Notes: generated by a model from the letters alone, not told the origin. A DNA stretch of 64,000 nucleotides from DATAOG01 sp963757395 (GCA_963757395.1 CAVWRK010000011.1:372001-436000), one strand, 5' to 3'; shown: positions 1 through 9,021, counted from the stretch's first letter. Program-made: numbers and translations.

Positions 1-1185
1 CACGGCGTGCCGACCACGATCAAGGACCTCGCCTTCACCAAGGGCGTGCGGACCATGGCCGGCTCGTGGATCCATGCCGAGCGGGTCCCGGACGTCTCCG
101 CGCCGTTCGTCGAGCGCCTGGCGGCTGCCGGCGCGATCTCGATCGGCAAGACCACGGTGCCCGAGTTCGGCTGGAAGGGCTGCGGCGACAGCCCGGTCAC
201 CGGCATCTCGCACAACCCGTGGAAGCACGGCATGAACGCCGGCGGCTCGAGCACCGGGGCCTCGATCTGCGCCGCGGCCGGCATCGGCCCGATCCATCAG
301 GGCTCGGACGGCGCCGGCTCGATCCGGATGCCGGCAGGCTTCTGCGGCGTCTTCGGCCTCAAGCCGTCCTACGGCCGCGTGCCCTACTTCCCGGTCAGCA
401 ACAACGACCACATGTCGCACGCCGGCCCGATCACCCGCACGGTCGCCGACGCCGCGCTGATGCTCGAGGTCATGGCCGGGCCGGACGACCGCGACCAGGT
501 GAGCCTGCCGGACGCGCCGGCGGACTACCTCGCCCGGCTCGATGCCGGCATCGAAGGCCTGCGCGTCGCGTTCAGCCCCGATCTCGGCTATCTGCGGGTC
601 GACGACGAGGTCGCGGCCGTCGTGCGCAAGGCCGTGCGGGCGTTCGAGGACCTCGGCTGCCGCGTCGAGGAGATCGATCCCGGCTTCGGCGATCCGATCG
701 CGATCGAGCACCTGTTCTATGCCGCCAACGCCGCCGGCAATCACGGCGTTCACCTCGAGCGCTGGGGCGAGCGCATGGACCCGGGCCTGGTCGCGCTGGT
801 CCGGCACGGCATGCGCCATTCCGCCGCCGACTACGTCCGCGCGCGCGGCCAGCGCATGGACTACTACGACCGGGTGCGCCGGTTCTTCGAGCGCTTCGAC
901 CTGCTATTGACGCCCACACTCTCGGTCGCCGCCTTTCCGGTCGGCCGGCTGATCCCGGAGCACTGGGAGCAGCACCCGTGGGACTGGCTGCGCTGGGCTG
1001 GGTTCTCCTACCCCTTCAATCTGACCTGGGTCCCGGCGGCGACCTGTCCTTGCGGTTTCACCGGCGAGGGTCTGCCCGTGGGGCTGCAGATCGTCGCCGG
1101 CCGGCACCAGGACCTCCGTGTCCTCCAAGCCGCGCGCGCTTTCGAGCGGGCACGCCCTTGGGCCGGCGAGCGACCCCCGGTCTGA
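1..1185 (+). CDS. Amidase, 5' end outside the window
   Basis: Amidase-signature hydrolase that would cleave a carboxamide to acid plus ammonia. The frame is open from base 1, so the N-terminus is missing; about 394 residues remain. The catalytic lysine lies in TTIKDL near the start, and the glycine/serine-rich segment GGSSTGASICAAAG followed by QGSDGAGSIRMPA supplies the cis-serine and nucleophilic serine of the Ser-cisSer-Lys triad. The C-terminal GLPVGLQIVAGRHQD is typical of the family. It precedes a GntR regulator and a TRAP operon, so it may act on the transported compound (inference). The exact substrate cannot be read from sequence. Confidence 0.93.
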   Translation, partial: HGVPTTIKDLAFTKGVRTMAGSWIHAERVPDVSAPFVERLAAAGAISIGKTTVPEFGWKGCGDSPVTGISHNPWKHGMNAGGSSTGASICAAAGIGPIHQGSDGAGSIRMPAGFCGVFGLKPSYGRVPYFPVSNNDHMSHAGPITRTVADAALMLEVMAGPDDRDQVSLPDAPADYLARLDAGIEGLRVAFSPDLGYLRVDDEVAAVVRKAVRAFEDLGCRVEEIDPGFGDPIAIEHLFYAANAAGNHGVHLERWGERMDPGLVALVRHGMRHSAADYVRARGQRMDYYDRVRRFFERFDLLLTPTLSVAAFPVGRLIPEHWEQHPWDWLRWAGFSYPFNLTWVPAATCPCGFTGEGLPVGLQIVAGRHQDLRVLQAARAFERARPWAGERPPV

Positions 1186-1267
1186 GGCAAGGCCTGCCCT
1201 GTGCTGCTCGACGCCGGAGGCCGGGGCGCGCCCTCCCCTCTGAGCAGGTCGGAGACCGGCAGAGGGA

Positions 1268-1287
1268 CTTGACGGAGAATTATCAAG
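1268..1287. promoter_or_regulatory. Inverted repeat upstream of the GntR gene, possible operator
   Basis: CTTGA at 1268-1272 and TCAAG at 1283-1287 form a perfect 5-bp inverted repeat with a 10-nt centre, in a short AT-rich patch before the regulator start. Position and symmetry suit an autoregulatory GntR operator, but a 5-bp half-site is weak evidence. Confidence 0.25.
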
Positions 1288-1311
1288 CAAATAGACAGTT
1301 AAGTCAGACTT

Positions 1312-2145
1312 TTGGTGCGAGCCGGCACAAGAATGCAACAACGCGCACGTGTCTTGGACGCCGCCCCGACGGCGCGGTTCCGTCGGCTGGCAGCGGCTCG
1401 CCGACGCAAGTCCGGGGACGTGCTCGACCAGCTCGGCCAGCAGATTGTCGGCGGGACGTTCGTTCCGGGCGAACTCCTGCCGATCGAGAGCGAGCTCGCC
1501 GAGCGATGCGGCGTCAGCCGCTCCTCGCTCCGGGAGGGCCTCTGGTCGCTCACCCAAAAGGGGCTGATCGAGCCGCGGGCGCGACGCGGCACGCAGATCC
1601 TCGCCAAGGATCATTGGGATCTGCTCGACCCGGACGTGCTGCGCTGGATGGCGGCCGCGCCGCCCGACCCCGAGTTCCTGATCGACCTGTTGGAGGTGCG
1701 GACCTTCATCGAGCCCGAGGCGGCGCGTCTCGCCGCGCAGCGTGCCACGTCGGCGCAGATCCTGGAGATCGAGCGCGCCTTCCGGGGCATGGCCGACTCC
1801 TTGCCGCACGACGTCGAGGCCTGCTGCCATCACGACCTGGCGTTCCACCAGAACATCATCGTCGCCGCCCGCAATGCCGTGCTGCGTCGCCTGGCGATGG
1901 CGATCCGGACCGCGCTGCTGGTGCTCTTCAAGACCAGCGCCAACGCCCGGGAATCCTACGAGAACTCGCTCGCCGAGCACCGGGCGGTGGCGATCGCGAT
2001 CCGCAATCGGGCGCCTGCCGACGCGGAGAAGGCCATGCGTGACCTGCTCGCCGGCACCGCGCGCGACCTCGTCCCCGCTCTGGGGCCGGCGAGCGCGGAC
2101 CCGCTGAACGCGGTCGCAGGGCCCGGGCGCAAGCCACGGAGCTGA
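1312..2145 (+). CDS. GntR-family transcriptional regulator with FCD domain
   Basis: DNA-binding repressor-type regulator of the FadR subfamily. The winged helix covers roughly residues 35-105: GTFVPGELLPIESELAERCG, then SRSSLREGLWSLTQKGLI. An all-helical FCD ligand domain follows with VRTFIEPEAARLAA, HHDLAFHQNII and EHRAVAIAI; the D/H residues in this domain normally bind a metal that senses an organic acid. The TTG at 1312, GTG at 1315 and ATG at 1333 are all possible starts; the ATG would remove seven residues. It sits 53 bp upstream of the TRAP operon in the same orientation and probably controls it (inference from position). Confidence 0.9.
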   Translation: MVRAGTRMQQRARVLDAAPTARFRRLAAARRRKSGDVLDQLGQQIVGGTFVPGELLPIESELAERCGVSRSSLREGLWSLTQKGLIEPRARRGTQILAKDHWDLLDPDVLRWMAAAPPDPEFLIDLLEVRTFIEPEAARLAAQRATSAQILEIERAFRGMADSLPHDVEACCHHDLAFHQNIIVAARNAVLRRLAMAIRTALLVLFKTSANARESYENSLAEHRAVAIAIRNRAPADAEKAMRDLLAGTARDLVPALGPASADPLNAVAGPGRKPRS

Positions 2146-2198
2146 AAGCCCTGGTTCGGAACCATCGTCGAAGTCAGAGCCAATCAAGGGAGGCCAAG

Positions 2199-3200
2199 AT
2201 GAAACTGCAAAGACTGATCGCGGTCGTCGCGCTGCTGGGAGCGGGCATGGTGGCCATGTTGCCAGGGCTTGCGGTCGCGCAGGACAAGAAGCTCCTGCGC
2301 ATCCACACCGCGGGCTCGGACGACATCGGCACCGATCCGATGATGTTCGCCTGGGAGTTCGCGATGTACGTCAACAGCTTCTCCGGTACGGTCGAGGCCA
2401 AGGTGTTTCCCAACAGCCAGCTCGGCCAGTCGCGCGACGTGATCGAGGCGATGCAGCTCGGCTCGGGCGCCTCGGGCACGACCGGCGGGGCGGCCGAATA
2501 CGCCTCGTTCGTGCCGCGGCTCGGCGTGCTCGGGCTGCCGTTCCTGTGGAAGAACTACGATCAGATCCACGCCGTGCTCGATGGCCCCGTGGGCGCGGCG
2601 CTGGACAAGGACATGGAGGCGGCCGGCTTCAAGGTGCTCGCCTGGGGCGACAGCTGGGGCTACCGCAACGTGATCACCGCCAAGAAGGAGGTGACCACGC
2701 CCGAGGACCTGAAGGGCCTCAAGATCCGGACGATCCCGACCCGAGTGTTCGTCGCGGCGATCAACGCCATGGGCGCCAACGCCACGCCGATGGACTTCGG
2801 CGAGATCTACACCTCGCTCCAGAGCGGCGTGCTCGACGGCTTCGAGCATGTCGCCGCTACGATCGTCTCGTTCAAGTTCAATGAGGTCGCCTGCTGCGTG
2901 GCACTCACCCGGCACCTGTTCGATCCGACCATGCTCGTCCTGTCCATGCAGGAGTGGAACAAGCTCGACCCGACCGAGCAGGCCTCAGTCATGGCCGGCG
3001 CCAAGGTGGCCTCGGAGGTCGTCCGGGCGCTCGCCCCGCTGCGCGAGCGGCAGAGCCTCGAGCGGGTCAAGGAGCTCGGGCTCAAGGTGAACGAGATCGA
3101 CACCACCCAGATGCGCGAGGCGGCCGTCAAGGTGCAGGACGACCTCGCCAAGGAGTTCGGCGCCGAGGATCTGCTCGCGCAGATCCGGGCCACCGACTAG
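2199..3200 (+). CDS. dctP: TRAP transporter substrate-binding protein (DctP family)
   Basis: Periplasmic binding protein of a tripartite ATP-independent (TRAP) carrier. A cleavable signal peptide occupies residues 1 to about 27, with a hydrophobic core and an AVA-QD junction. The mature part has the family pattern LGQSRDVIEAMQLG, then AWGDSWGYRNV and EDLKGLKIRTIPT, which includes the conserved arginine that salt-bridges carboxylate ligands, then YTSLQSGVLDGFE. Length 333 aa is normal. A good ribosome site (GGGAGG) lies before the ATG. It is the first gene of dctP-dctQ-dctM and probably delivers an organic acid; the exact ligand is unknown. Confidence 0.95.
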   Translation: MKLQRLIAVVALLGAGMVAMLPGLAVAQDKKLLRIHTAGSDDIGTDPMMFAWEFAMYVNSFSGTVEAKVFPNSQLGQSRDVIEAMQLGSGASGTTGGAAEYASFVPRLGVLGLPFLWKNYDQIHAVLDGPVGAALDKDMEAAGFKVLAWGDSWGYRNVITAKKEVTTPEDLKGLKIRTIPTRVFVAAINAMGANATPMDFGEIYTSLQSGVLDGFEHVAATIVSFKFNEVACCVALTRHLFDPTMLVLSMQEWNKLDPTEQASVMAGAKVASEVVRALAPLRERQSLERVKELGLKVNEIDTTQMREAAVKVQDDLAKEFGAEDLLAQIRATD

Positions 3201-3280
3201 ACCCACGAACCGGCGCGGGCGATGCCGGGGATCGGCCGGGTGGCGAGGGCGCGGCGATCCCCGCTCGCTCGGGAGGCAGC

Positions 3281-3763
3281 GTGACCCGGCTGTTCCGCTT
3301 GCTCGACCGTGCCGTCGAGATGCTGGTGGCGGCGATCTTCGTCGCCATCGTGATCGCTGGCGCCCTCCAGATCTTCAACCGTTTCGTCCTCAACGAATCG
3401 CTGAGCTGGAGTGAGGAGTTCCAGAAGTTCGGCCATATCTGGATCGTCTTCCTGGCGATCCCGATCGCCCACCGGCGCGGCATGCACATCCATATGGACG
3501 TCATCCGCCGCCGCTTTCCTCGGCGCGTCGGCTTCGCCTTCGACGTCGCGGTCGAGCTGCTCTGGCTCGCCTTCGGTGCGGCTTTGATGATCCTCAGCTA
3601 TCAGGTGTCGGTGGTCGCAGGCCGGCAGATCTCGCCCGGCCTCGAGGTGCCGATGAGCCTTCCATACTACGGCATGGTGACAGGCGGCATCTACCTGCTG
3701 ATCGTTGCCGCCCGCCGGCTCAGCGCTTTGGTGACCCGGCCAGCGGCGCAGGCCGAGCCGTGA
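3281..3763 (+). CDS. dctQ: TRAP transporter small permease (DctQ family)
   Basis: Small four-helix membrane subunit of the TRAP carrier, about 160 aa. The GTG at 3281 is preferred over any upstream start because a ribosome site (GGGAGG at 3271) sits directly before it and the first helix (LLDRAVEMLVAAIFVAIVI) begins at once. The family motif NESLSWSEEFQKF follows helix 1, and HRRGMHIHMDVI follows helix 2. The stop overlaps the GTG start of dctM, implying translational coupling. Confidence 0.93.
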   Translation: MTRLFRLLDRAVEMLVAAIFVAIVIAGALQIFNRFVLNESLSWSEEFQKFGHIWIVFLAIPIAHRRGMHIHMDVIRRRFPRRVGFAFDVAVELLWLAFGAALMILSYQVSVVAGRQISPGLEVPMSLPYYGMVTGGIYLLIVAARRLSALVTRPAAQAEP

Positions 3764-5049
3764 TCCTGTTCCTGCTGGCGGTCCTGCTCGGGGCCATCCT
3801 GCTGGGGGTCCCGGTCCTGCTGGCCGTCGCCCTGGTCGGCTTCATCGGCATCGCCGCGCTGCCCGATCTGGTGCTGCCGCTGTTCACCCAGAAGATGTTC
3901 GGGCAGATCAACTCCTTCACGCTGCTGGCGCTGCCCTACTTCATCCTCGCGGGCGCGATCATGTCGAGCGGCGGCATCAGCCAGCGGCTGGTCGACTTCG
4001 CGCGCACGCTGGTCGGCCACCTGCAGGCCGGGCTCGCGCAAGCGGCCGTGATCGCCAGCATGGTGTTCGCGGGCGTCTCGGGCTCGTCCACGGCGGACGC
4101 CTCGGCAATCGGCTCGATCGTGATCCCGACGATGAAGAAGGCCGGCTACAAGCCCGGCTTCGCCGCCGCGCTGATCGCCGTGGCCGGGACCATCGGCTCG
4201 ATCATCCCGCCGAGCATGACCATGGTCGTCTATGGCGCGCTCGCGCAGGTCTCGATCGGCGGGCTGTTCCTCGGCGGCATCATCCCGGGGATCCTGGTCG
4301 GCCTGTTCCTGATGACGGTCGTCAAGCTGCACACCTTACTGCCGGCCTACCCGGAGCTGCGGGAGGTCACCGACCGGTTCGCGCCGGAGGCCATCCTGCC
4401 GGCCGTCCGGAGGGTCTGGTCGGCGCTGCTGGCGCCGGTGATCATCATCGGCGGCATCCTGTCTGGCGTGTTCACGGCGACCGAGGCGGGCGTCATCGCC
4501 TGCATCTATGCCTTCGTCGTCAGCTACTTCATCTATCGCAGCATCACGCTCGCCGACATGGGCACGATCCTGATCGATGCCGCGATCACGACCGCCATGG
4601 TCTCGGGCATCATCGCCGTCGCTGGCGCGCTCGGCTGGCTGCTCGCCTATCTCGAGTTCAACGAGACGGCGCTCCGGCTCATTACCACCGTGGCGCACGG
4701 CAAGACGGCCGTCCTCTTGATCCTGACACTGGTGATGCTCGGGCTCACGATGTTCGTCGAATCGCTCTCGGTGCTGCTGGTGTTCGTGCCGGTCGCGGTC
4801 CAGATCGGCCGCGCGTTCCATGTCGATCCCTTCCAGCTCGGCCTGATCATGGTGATGGCCAACCAGATCGGCGCGACGACGCCGCCGATGGCGCCGCTCC
4901 TGTTCGTGACCACGAGCATCGCGGGCACGTCCTTCGACCGGACCGTGCGCCATGTCTGGCCGTTCATCGCTGCCGAGGTGCTGGTTCTCCTGCTCGTGGT
5001 CTTCTTCGAGCCGCTGGCGTCAGCGATTCCAAACTGGGTGCTGCAATGA
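3760..5049 (+). CDS. dctM: TRAP transporter large permease (DctM family)
   Basis: Multi-helix translocating subunit of the TRAP carrier; it uses the sodium or proton gradient to import the ligand presented by DctP. The 429-aa hydrophobic protein is of normal length. The repeated family signatures are visible: GVSGSSTADASAIGSIVIP in the first half, the substrate-path segment GTIGSIIPPSMTMVVYG, and NQIGATTPPMAPLLFVT in the second half. The GTG start at 3760 overlaps the dctQ stop by four bases. Confidence 0.95.
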   Translation: MILFLLAVLLGAILLGVPVLLAVALVGFIGIAALPDLVLPLFTQKMFGQINSFTLLALPYFILAGAIMSSGGISQRLVDFARTLVGHLQAGLAQAAVIASMVFAGVSGSSTADASAIGSIVIPTMKKAGYKPGFAAALIAVAGTIGSIIPPSMTMVVYGALAQVSIGGLFLGGIIPGILVGLFLMTVVKLHTLLPAYPELREVTDRFAPEAILPAVRRVWSALLAPVIIIGGILSGVFTATEAGVIACIYAFVVSYFIYRSITLADMGTILIDAAITTAMVSGIIAVAGALGWLLAYLEFNETALRLITTVAHGKTAVLLILTLVMLGLTMFVESLSVLLVFVPVAVQIGRAFHVDPFQLGLIMVMANQIGATTPPMAPLLFVTTSIAGTSFDRTVRHVWPFIAAEVLVLLLVVFFEPLASAIPNWVLQ

Positions 5050-5129
5050 CGGCGGCGGCGGCCGGCCGGCTTCCGCCAGCTCCGATCATGCCCTAGTCTC
5101 AAACGGTCGGCTGAGGACAGAGGCGACCG

Positions 5130-6791
5130 TTGAGCGACCGCGACATCACGATCGAGACCATCGAGGCGGCCGAGAAGCTCGTGGGCGTGACCTACACGCT
5201 CGCCGAGCGGAAGCTGATGCTCGACAATCTCGAGGGCCAGATCGAAGCCGCGCGCGCCCGCCGTGCGCTCCCCCTCGCCAACGACCTGCCGATGGCGTCC
5301 CGATTCGACCCGCGCCTGCCGGGTTTTTCCGGATTTCCGCTCCAGAAGCCGCTGCGGCCGTCGGCTGCCGATCCGGGACCGCTGCCTGACAGTGACGAGG
5401 ACATCGCCTTCGCGCCGGTGACGCGGCTCGCGCAGTGGCTCGCGCGCGGCGAGCTGACCAGCCGGCGGCTGACCGAGATCTATCTCGCCCGGATCGAGGA
5501 CTATGGGTCGCGGCTGGAATGCTTCGTCACCGTGACCCCGGAGCTCGCCCGGGCGCAGGCGGACGCGGCCGACGCGCTGCTCAAGGCCGGGACGCATCTC
5601 GGCCCGCTGCACGGGATTCCTTACGGCTTGAAGGATTTGTTCGACACCAAGGACATCCGCACCAGCTGGGGTGCCACGCCGTACAAGGACCGCGTCCCGG
5701 AGCGCGATGCCCGCGTGACCCTGCTGTTGCACCGCGCCGGCGCCGTGCTGCTCGGCAAGACCACGCTCGGCGCGCTCGCCTACGGCGACATCTGGTTCGG
5801 CGGCAAGACCCGCAATCCCTGGAACCTGAACGAGGGCTCGAGCGGCTCGAGCGCGGGCTCGGCCTCGGCGACCGCCGCGGGGCTGTGCGGCTTTGCGATC
5901 GGCACCGAGACGCTGGGCTCGATCACCTCGCCCTGCCAGCGCTGCGGGACCACCGGCCTCCGGCCGACCTTCGGGCGGGTCAGCCGTGCCGGCGCCATGG
6001 CGCTCTGCTGGTCGCTCGACAAGATCGGGCCGATCTGCCGCTCGGTCGAGGATTGCGCGCTGGTGCTGGCCGCGATCAATGGCGGCGACCCGGCCGACCG
6101 CAGCTCGATTGAGGCACCCTTCAACTTCGATGCCGCCGCGGCCATCGAGGGGATGCGGCTCGGCTGGCTGCCGGCGGCGTTCGAGGCGGAGGGCGCGACC
6201 GAGGTCGACCGCGCGGCGCTGGCGGCTGCCAGGCGGCTCGGGGTCGAGCTGGTCGAGCTGAGCCTGCCGGATCTGCCCTACGGCTCGCTGATGGGCGTGG
6301 TCTACGCCGAGGCCGCGGCGGCGTTCGAGGAGCTGACGCTTTCCGATCGCGACGATGAGCTGGTCTGGCAGGCCAAGGGCGCCTGGCCCAACGCCTTCCG
6401 CAAGGCGCGCTTCCTATCGGCGGTCGACCACGTCCAGCTCGACCGGCTGCGCTACCGCGTGATGGCCGCGCTCGGCGGCCTGTTCGACCAGGTCGACGCG
6501 CTGATCGGGCCGTTCATGACCGGACCGATGCTGATCGCGAGCAACTTCACCGGCCACCCCTGCCTGCATCTGCGCGCGGGTTTTCTCGAGGTCGCGACGC
6601 GCTCGGACCCGTCGCTCGCGGACGGCAAGCTCAGGATCGGCGAGGCGGCCGAAGGCGCGCCTCGGTTCGAGGTTCCGCAGGGCATCTCGCTCTGGGCCGG
6701 GCTGTTCGACGAGGGCCGGCTCTGCAACCTCGGCATGGCGCTCGAGGCGGAGCTCGGGATCGCGGCGTGCCGGCCGAGCTTCGCGAAGTAG
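5130..6791 (+). CDS. Amidase with N-terminal extension
   Basis: Amidase-signature enzyme of 553 aa, longer than the usual 450-500 because of an N-terminal segment of about 90 residues (TIEAAEKLVGVTYTLAERKL...). The triad is present: Lys in GIPYGLKDLFDTKD, and the serines in GSSGSSAGSASATAAGL and FAIGTETLGSI. The start is TTG at 5130; no ATG or GTG lies nearby in frame. The gene follows dctM by 80 bp. Amidases with this type of extension are often found beside GMC oxidoreductases, and a GMC remnant lies directly downstream (family knowledge, not proof of a shared pathway). Confidence 0.92.
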   Translation: MSDRDITIETIEAAEKLVGVTYTLAERKLMLDNLEGQIEAARARRALPLANDLPMASRFDPRLPGFSGFPLQKPLRPSAADPGPLPDSDEDIAFAPVTRLAQWLARGELTSRRLTEIYLARIEDYGSRLECFVTVTPELARAQADAADALLKAGTHLGPLHGIPYGLKDLFDTKDIRTSWGATPYKDRVPERDARVTLLLHRAGAVLLGKTTLGALAYGDIWFGGKTRNPWNLNEGSSGSSAGSASATAAGLCGFAIGTETLGSITSPCQRCGTTGLRPTFGRVSRAGAMALCWSLDKIGPICRSVEDCALVLAAINGGDPADRSSIEAPFNFDAAAAIEGMRLGWLPAAFEAEGATEVDRAALAAARRLGVELVELSLPDLPYGSLMGVVYAEAAAAFEELTLSDRDDELVWQAKGAWPNAFRKARFLSAVDHVQLDRLRYRVMAALGGLFDQVDALIGPFMTGPMLIASNFTGHPCLHLRAGFLEVATRSDPSLADGKLRIGEAAEGAPRFEVPQGISLWAGLFDEGRLCNLGMALEAELGIAACRPSFAK

Positions 6792-6819
6792 GAGTTGCCC
6801 GGAGGATTGCATGGGAGCT

Positions 6820-7340
6820 GACATCGCGCACGGCGGCCAGGCCGAATGGGGTCGCCAACGGCGCGGACCACGTTGGCCGCAATCTGATGGACCATCCGAT
6901 CCAGCTGAGCTGGGCGCTGGCGCCAACGCCGGTGTGGCCCTATCGGGGGCCGCAATCGACGTCCGGCATCGAGGACCTTCGGGTCGGCCAGTTCCGCAAG
7001 GACCGGCCTGCCTTCCGCATCGAGATCGGCAATGACGGCTGGTCGTGGCCCACAGGGGCGCCGATCACCACGGCGGACGAACTGGCGCGCCACGGTTTGC
7101 GCGGCAAAGCCTTGGACGGCGCCTTGCGGACGCCTAATCTTCGGAAGGCTCGGCGCGACAGAGATCCAGCATCGGCACGTCGCCGAGGGGGCCGGGCACC
7201 TCCGCAGCCACGATCACCCGAATTTGTTCATTCTCGGCTCGACCGTCTTCCCGACCTCGGCGACCGCCAATCCCACCCTGACCATTGCCGCGCTGAGCCG
7301 GCATGCCGCCGACCAGGTGAAGGCGACATTGACGCAGTGA
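6820..7340 (+). pseudogene. GMC-family oxidoreductase remnant
   Basis: Two pieces of an FAD-dependent glucose-methanol-choline oxidoreductase in different frames. The first has GRNLMDHPIQLSWALA and the middle-domain text up to about 7130. The second (about 7140-7340) has the C-terminal NLFILGSTVFPTSATANPTL and IAALSRHAADQV, including the Asn-Pro pair of the active-site loop. The FAD-binding N-terminus (GxGxxG) is absent and the centre is deleted, so the gene cannot make a working enzyme. It lies directly after the extended amidase, its likely former partner. Confidence 0.8.
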
Positions 7341-7387
7341 GCTCGATAGCACCGCTGGTCGGCTTCCCAGGCGGCCGGTGACCGCCA

Positions 7388-7699
7388 TCAGACAAGGTTG
7401 TCGACCCACTCCCGGAGCTGACGCGGCGACAGCTGGCCGAGCCGGGTCGAGGCGACGAAGCCGTCCTTGAACAGCATCGTCGTCGGCAGGCCCCGAACGC
7501 CGTATTTGGCCGGGATTGTCGGGTGCTCATCGACGTCGACGACGCCGATGGTGAGCCCGGCGCGCCGCTCCGCGGCAATCCCGGCAAGCGCCGCCGCGAG
7601 GTCCCGGGACGGGCAGCACCAGCTGGCGGCAAAGGCCACGATCACCGCTTCGGCGCCCCTGACCGCATCGTCCAGGCTGCCATCGGTGAAGACCTGCAT
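7388..7699 (-). CDS. Thioredoxin-family protein with altered active site
   Basis: 103-aa single-domain thioredoxin fold, standard length. The family landmarks are in order: VIVAFAASWCCPSRD at residues 19-33, VVDVDEHPTIPAKYGVRGLPTTMLFKDG with the cis-proline, and the C-terminal LSPRQLREWV. The redox motif reads WCCPS where thioredoxins have WCGPC: the first Cys is kept, a second Cys follows it, and the resolving Cys is replaced by Ser. It therefore cannot form the normal CxxC disulfide and may work as a monothiol reductase or through the adjacent cysteines (inference). Not the main cellular thioredoxin. Confidence 0.9.
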   Translation of the reverse strand: MQVFTDGSLDDAVRGAEAVIVAFAASWCCPSRDLAAALAGIAAERRAGLTIGVVDVDEHPTIPAKYGVRGLPTTMLFKDGFVASTRLGQLSPRQLREWVDNLV

Positions 7700-7852
7700 G
7701 ATCTACCTCCCCGCGCGTGTAGTCGATCGCCGGTTTCTGCTTGTGCAGTCTTAGCACGAACATTTAACCAAACTTGAAAGGCAAAGTCGACTAGCATTTC
7801 ATCCCCAGGTTATCCACATGAGTAGTGGCAACGCCAAAGCAGGAGATTCAAG

Positions 7853-8008
7853 ATGATCGGGCAGTTTCTTGAGCCGAAAGGAGATTTCCGGGCAGCGGCG
7901 GGCGCTGACGTTGGCCAGCGCCGAGCGGCGTCCGCGACTGGTGCGGCGGCGCCGGAGCCGGTAGCCTTGGCGCCGCGCGCTCGGGCCCGGACCATGGGGT
8001 GGCGATGA
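7853..8008 (+). CDS. 51-aa ORF coupled to the downstream kinase gene
   Basis: Small ORF beginning ATG ATC GGG at 7853, preceded by a good ribosome site (AGGAG at 7841, 7 nt before the ATG). Its TGA (8006-8008) overlaps the ATG at 8005 of the phosphotransferase gene as ATGA, while that gene has only a weak ribosome site of its own. The predicted peptide starts MIGQFLEPKGDF and then becomes Ala/Arg-rich without recognisable domains. It may be a leader peptide providing translational coupling rather than a functional protein. Confidence 0.4.
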   Translation: MIGQFLEPKGDFRAAAGADVGQRRAASATGAAAPEPVALAPRARARTMGWR

Positions 8009-9021
8009 CGACGACGGAGCTCGATTTCGATCCGGCGCGGCTTGGCGTCTACCTCGCGGGCCGCGTGCCGGGGCTCTGCGGGCCGATGCGGATCGAGCGG
8101 ATCGGCGGCGGCCAGTCCAATCCGACCTATCGGCTGAGCTTCCCGGACCGGACCGTGATCCTGCGCAAGCAGCCGGCGGGCGAGCTGTTGCCGTCGGCGC
8201 ACGCCGTCGACCGCGAGCACCGGGTCATGGAGGCGCTGGCCGCGACCGACGTGCCGGTACCGGAGATGCTTCACTACGGCGCCGATCGGGCCGTGATCGG
8301 CACGTTGTTCTACGTCATGGAGGCCCTCGACGGCCGGGTGATCCACGATTCCGCGATCCCTGGCGCCGCCCCGGCCGAGCGCGCCCGGATGTACGATTCG
8401 ATGAACGACGTGCTGGCGCGCCTGCACCGGGTCGACTGGCAAGCGGTCGGGCTCGAGGGCTTCGGCCGGCCTGGCAACTACTTCGCGCGCCAGATTCACC
8501 GCTGGACCCGCCAGTGGCAGGCCTCCAGGACCCGCGCGATCCCGGCCCTCGAGCGCCTGATCGCCTGGCTGCCCGAGCATGTCCCGGCGGACGATGAGAC
8601 CAGGGTCGTGCACGGCGACTTCCGGCTCGGCAACCTGATGTTCCACGCCCGCGAGCCGCGGGTGATCGCGCTCCTCGACTGGGAGCTCTCGACCCTTGGC
8701 CATCCGCTCGCCGACCTCGCTTACAACTGCCTGATCTGGCACGCCACACCCGCGATGTACGGCGGCATCGAGGGCCTGGGTCACGCCGACCTCGGCATCC
8801 CCGCGGAGGCGGACTACGTCGCCCGCTACTGCGCACGGACCGGCCGCGCCGACGGCGTCACCGCCTTCCACATGGCGTTCGCGATGTTCCGCATGGCGGT
8901 GATCTTCGAGGGCATCGCGCAGCGCGCCCGGATCGGCACGGCGGCCGCCGCCGACGCCGAGCAGGTCGGCCGCCTGAGCGTCGACTACGCCGAGCGCGCG
9001 CTCGCGCTGATCGACCGCTGA
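8005..9021 (+). CDS. Phosphotransferase family protein (APH/choline-kinase fold)
   Basis: Protein-kinase-like small-molecule phosphotransferase of about 338 aa, of the type often annotated with acyl-CoA dehydrogenases (ACAD10/11 kinase-like). The nucleotide loop is GGGQSNPTYRLSF followed by ILRKQPAGELLPSAH. The Brenner box VVHGDFRLGNLMFH carries the catalytic Asp and Asn, and LLDWELSTLGHPLADLAY carries the metal-binding DxE segment. GTG at 7999 and ATG at 8005 are both in frame; 8005 is chosen because it forms an ATGA overlap with the small upstream ORF. The substrate is unknown; 4-hydroxyacyl-CoA phosphorylation is one family possibility. Confidence 0.9.
   Translation: MTTTELDFDPARLGVYLAGRVPGLCGPMRIERIGGGQSNPTYRLSFPDRTVILRKQPAGELLPSAHAVDREHRVMEALAATDVPVPEMLHYGADRAVIGTLFYVMEALDGRVIHDSAIPGAAPAERARMYDSMNDVLARLHRVDWQAVGLEGFGRPGNYFARQIHRWTRQWQASRTRAIPALERLIAWLPEHVPADDETRVVHGDFRLGNLMFHAREPRVIALLDWELSTLGHPLADLAYNCLIWHATPAMYGGIEGLGHADLGIPAEADYVARYCARTGRADGVTAFHMAFAMFRMAVIFEGIAQRARIGTAAAADAEQVGRLSVDYAERALALIDR

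Noticed and set aside
2954..3763. Long version of dctQ starting inside dctP
   Set aside because: The upstream part is Arg/Ala-rich shadow sequence; the GTG at 3281 has a ribosome site and begins the conserved protein.
7750..7850. Possible replication origin around the perfect DnaA box at 7810-7818
   Set aside because: Only one perfect box and a short AT-rich patch; no box cluster and no origin-associated genes nearby.
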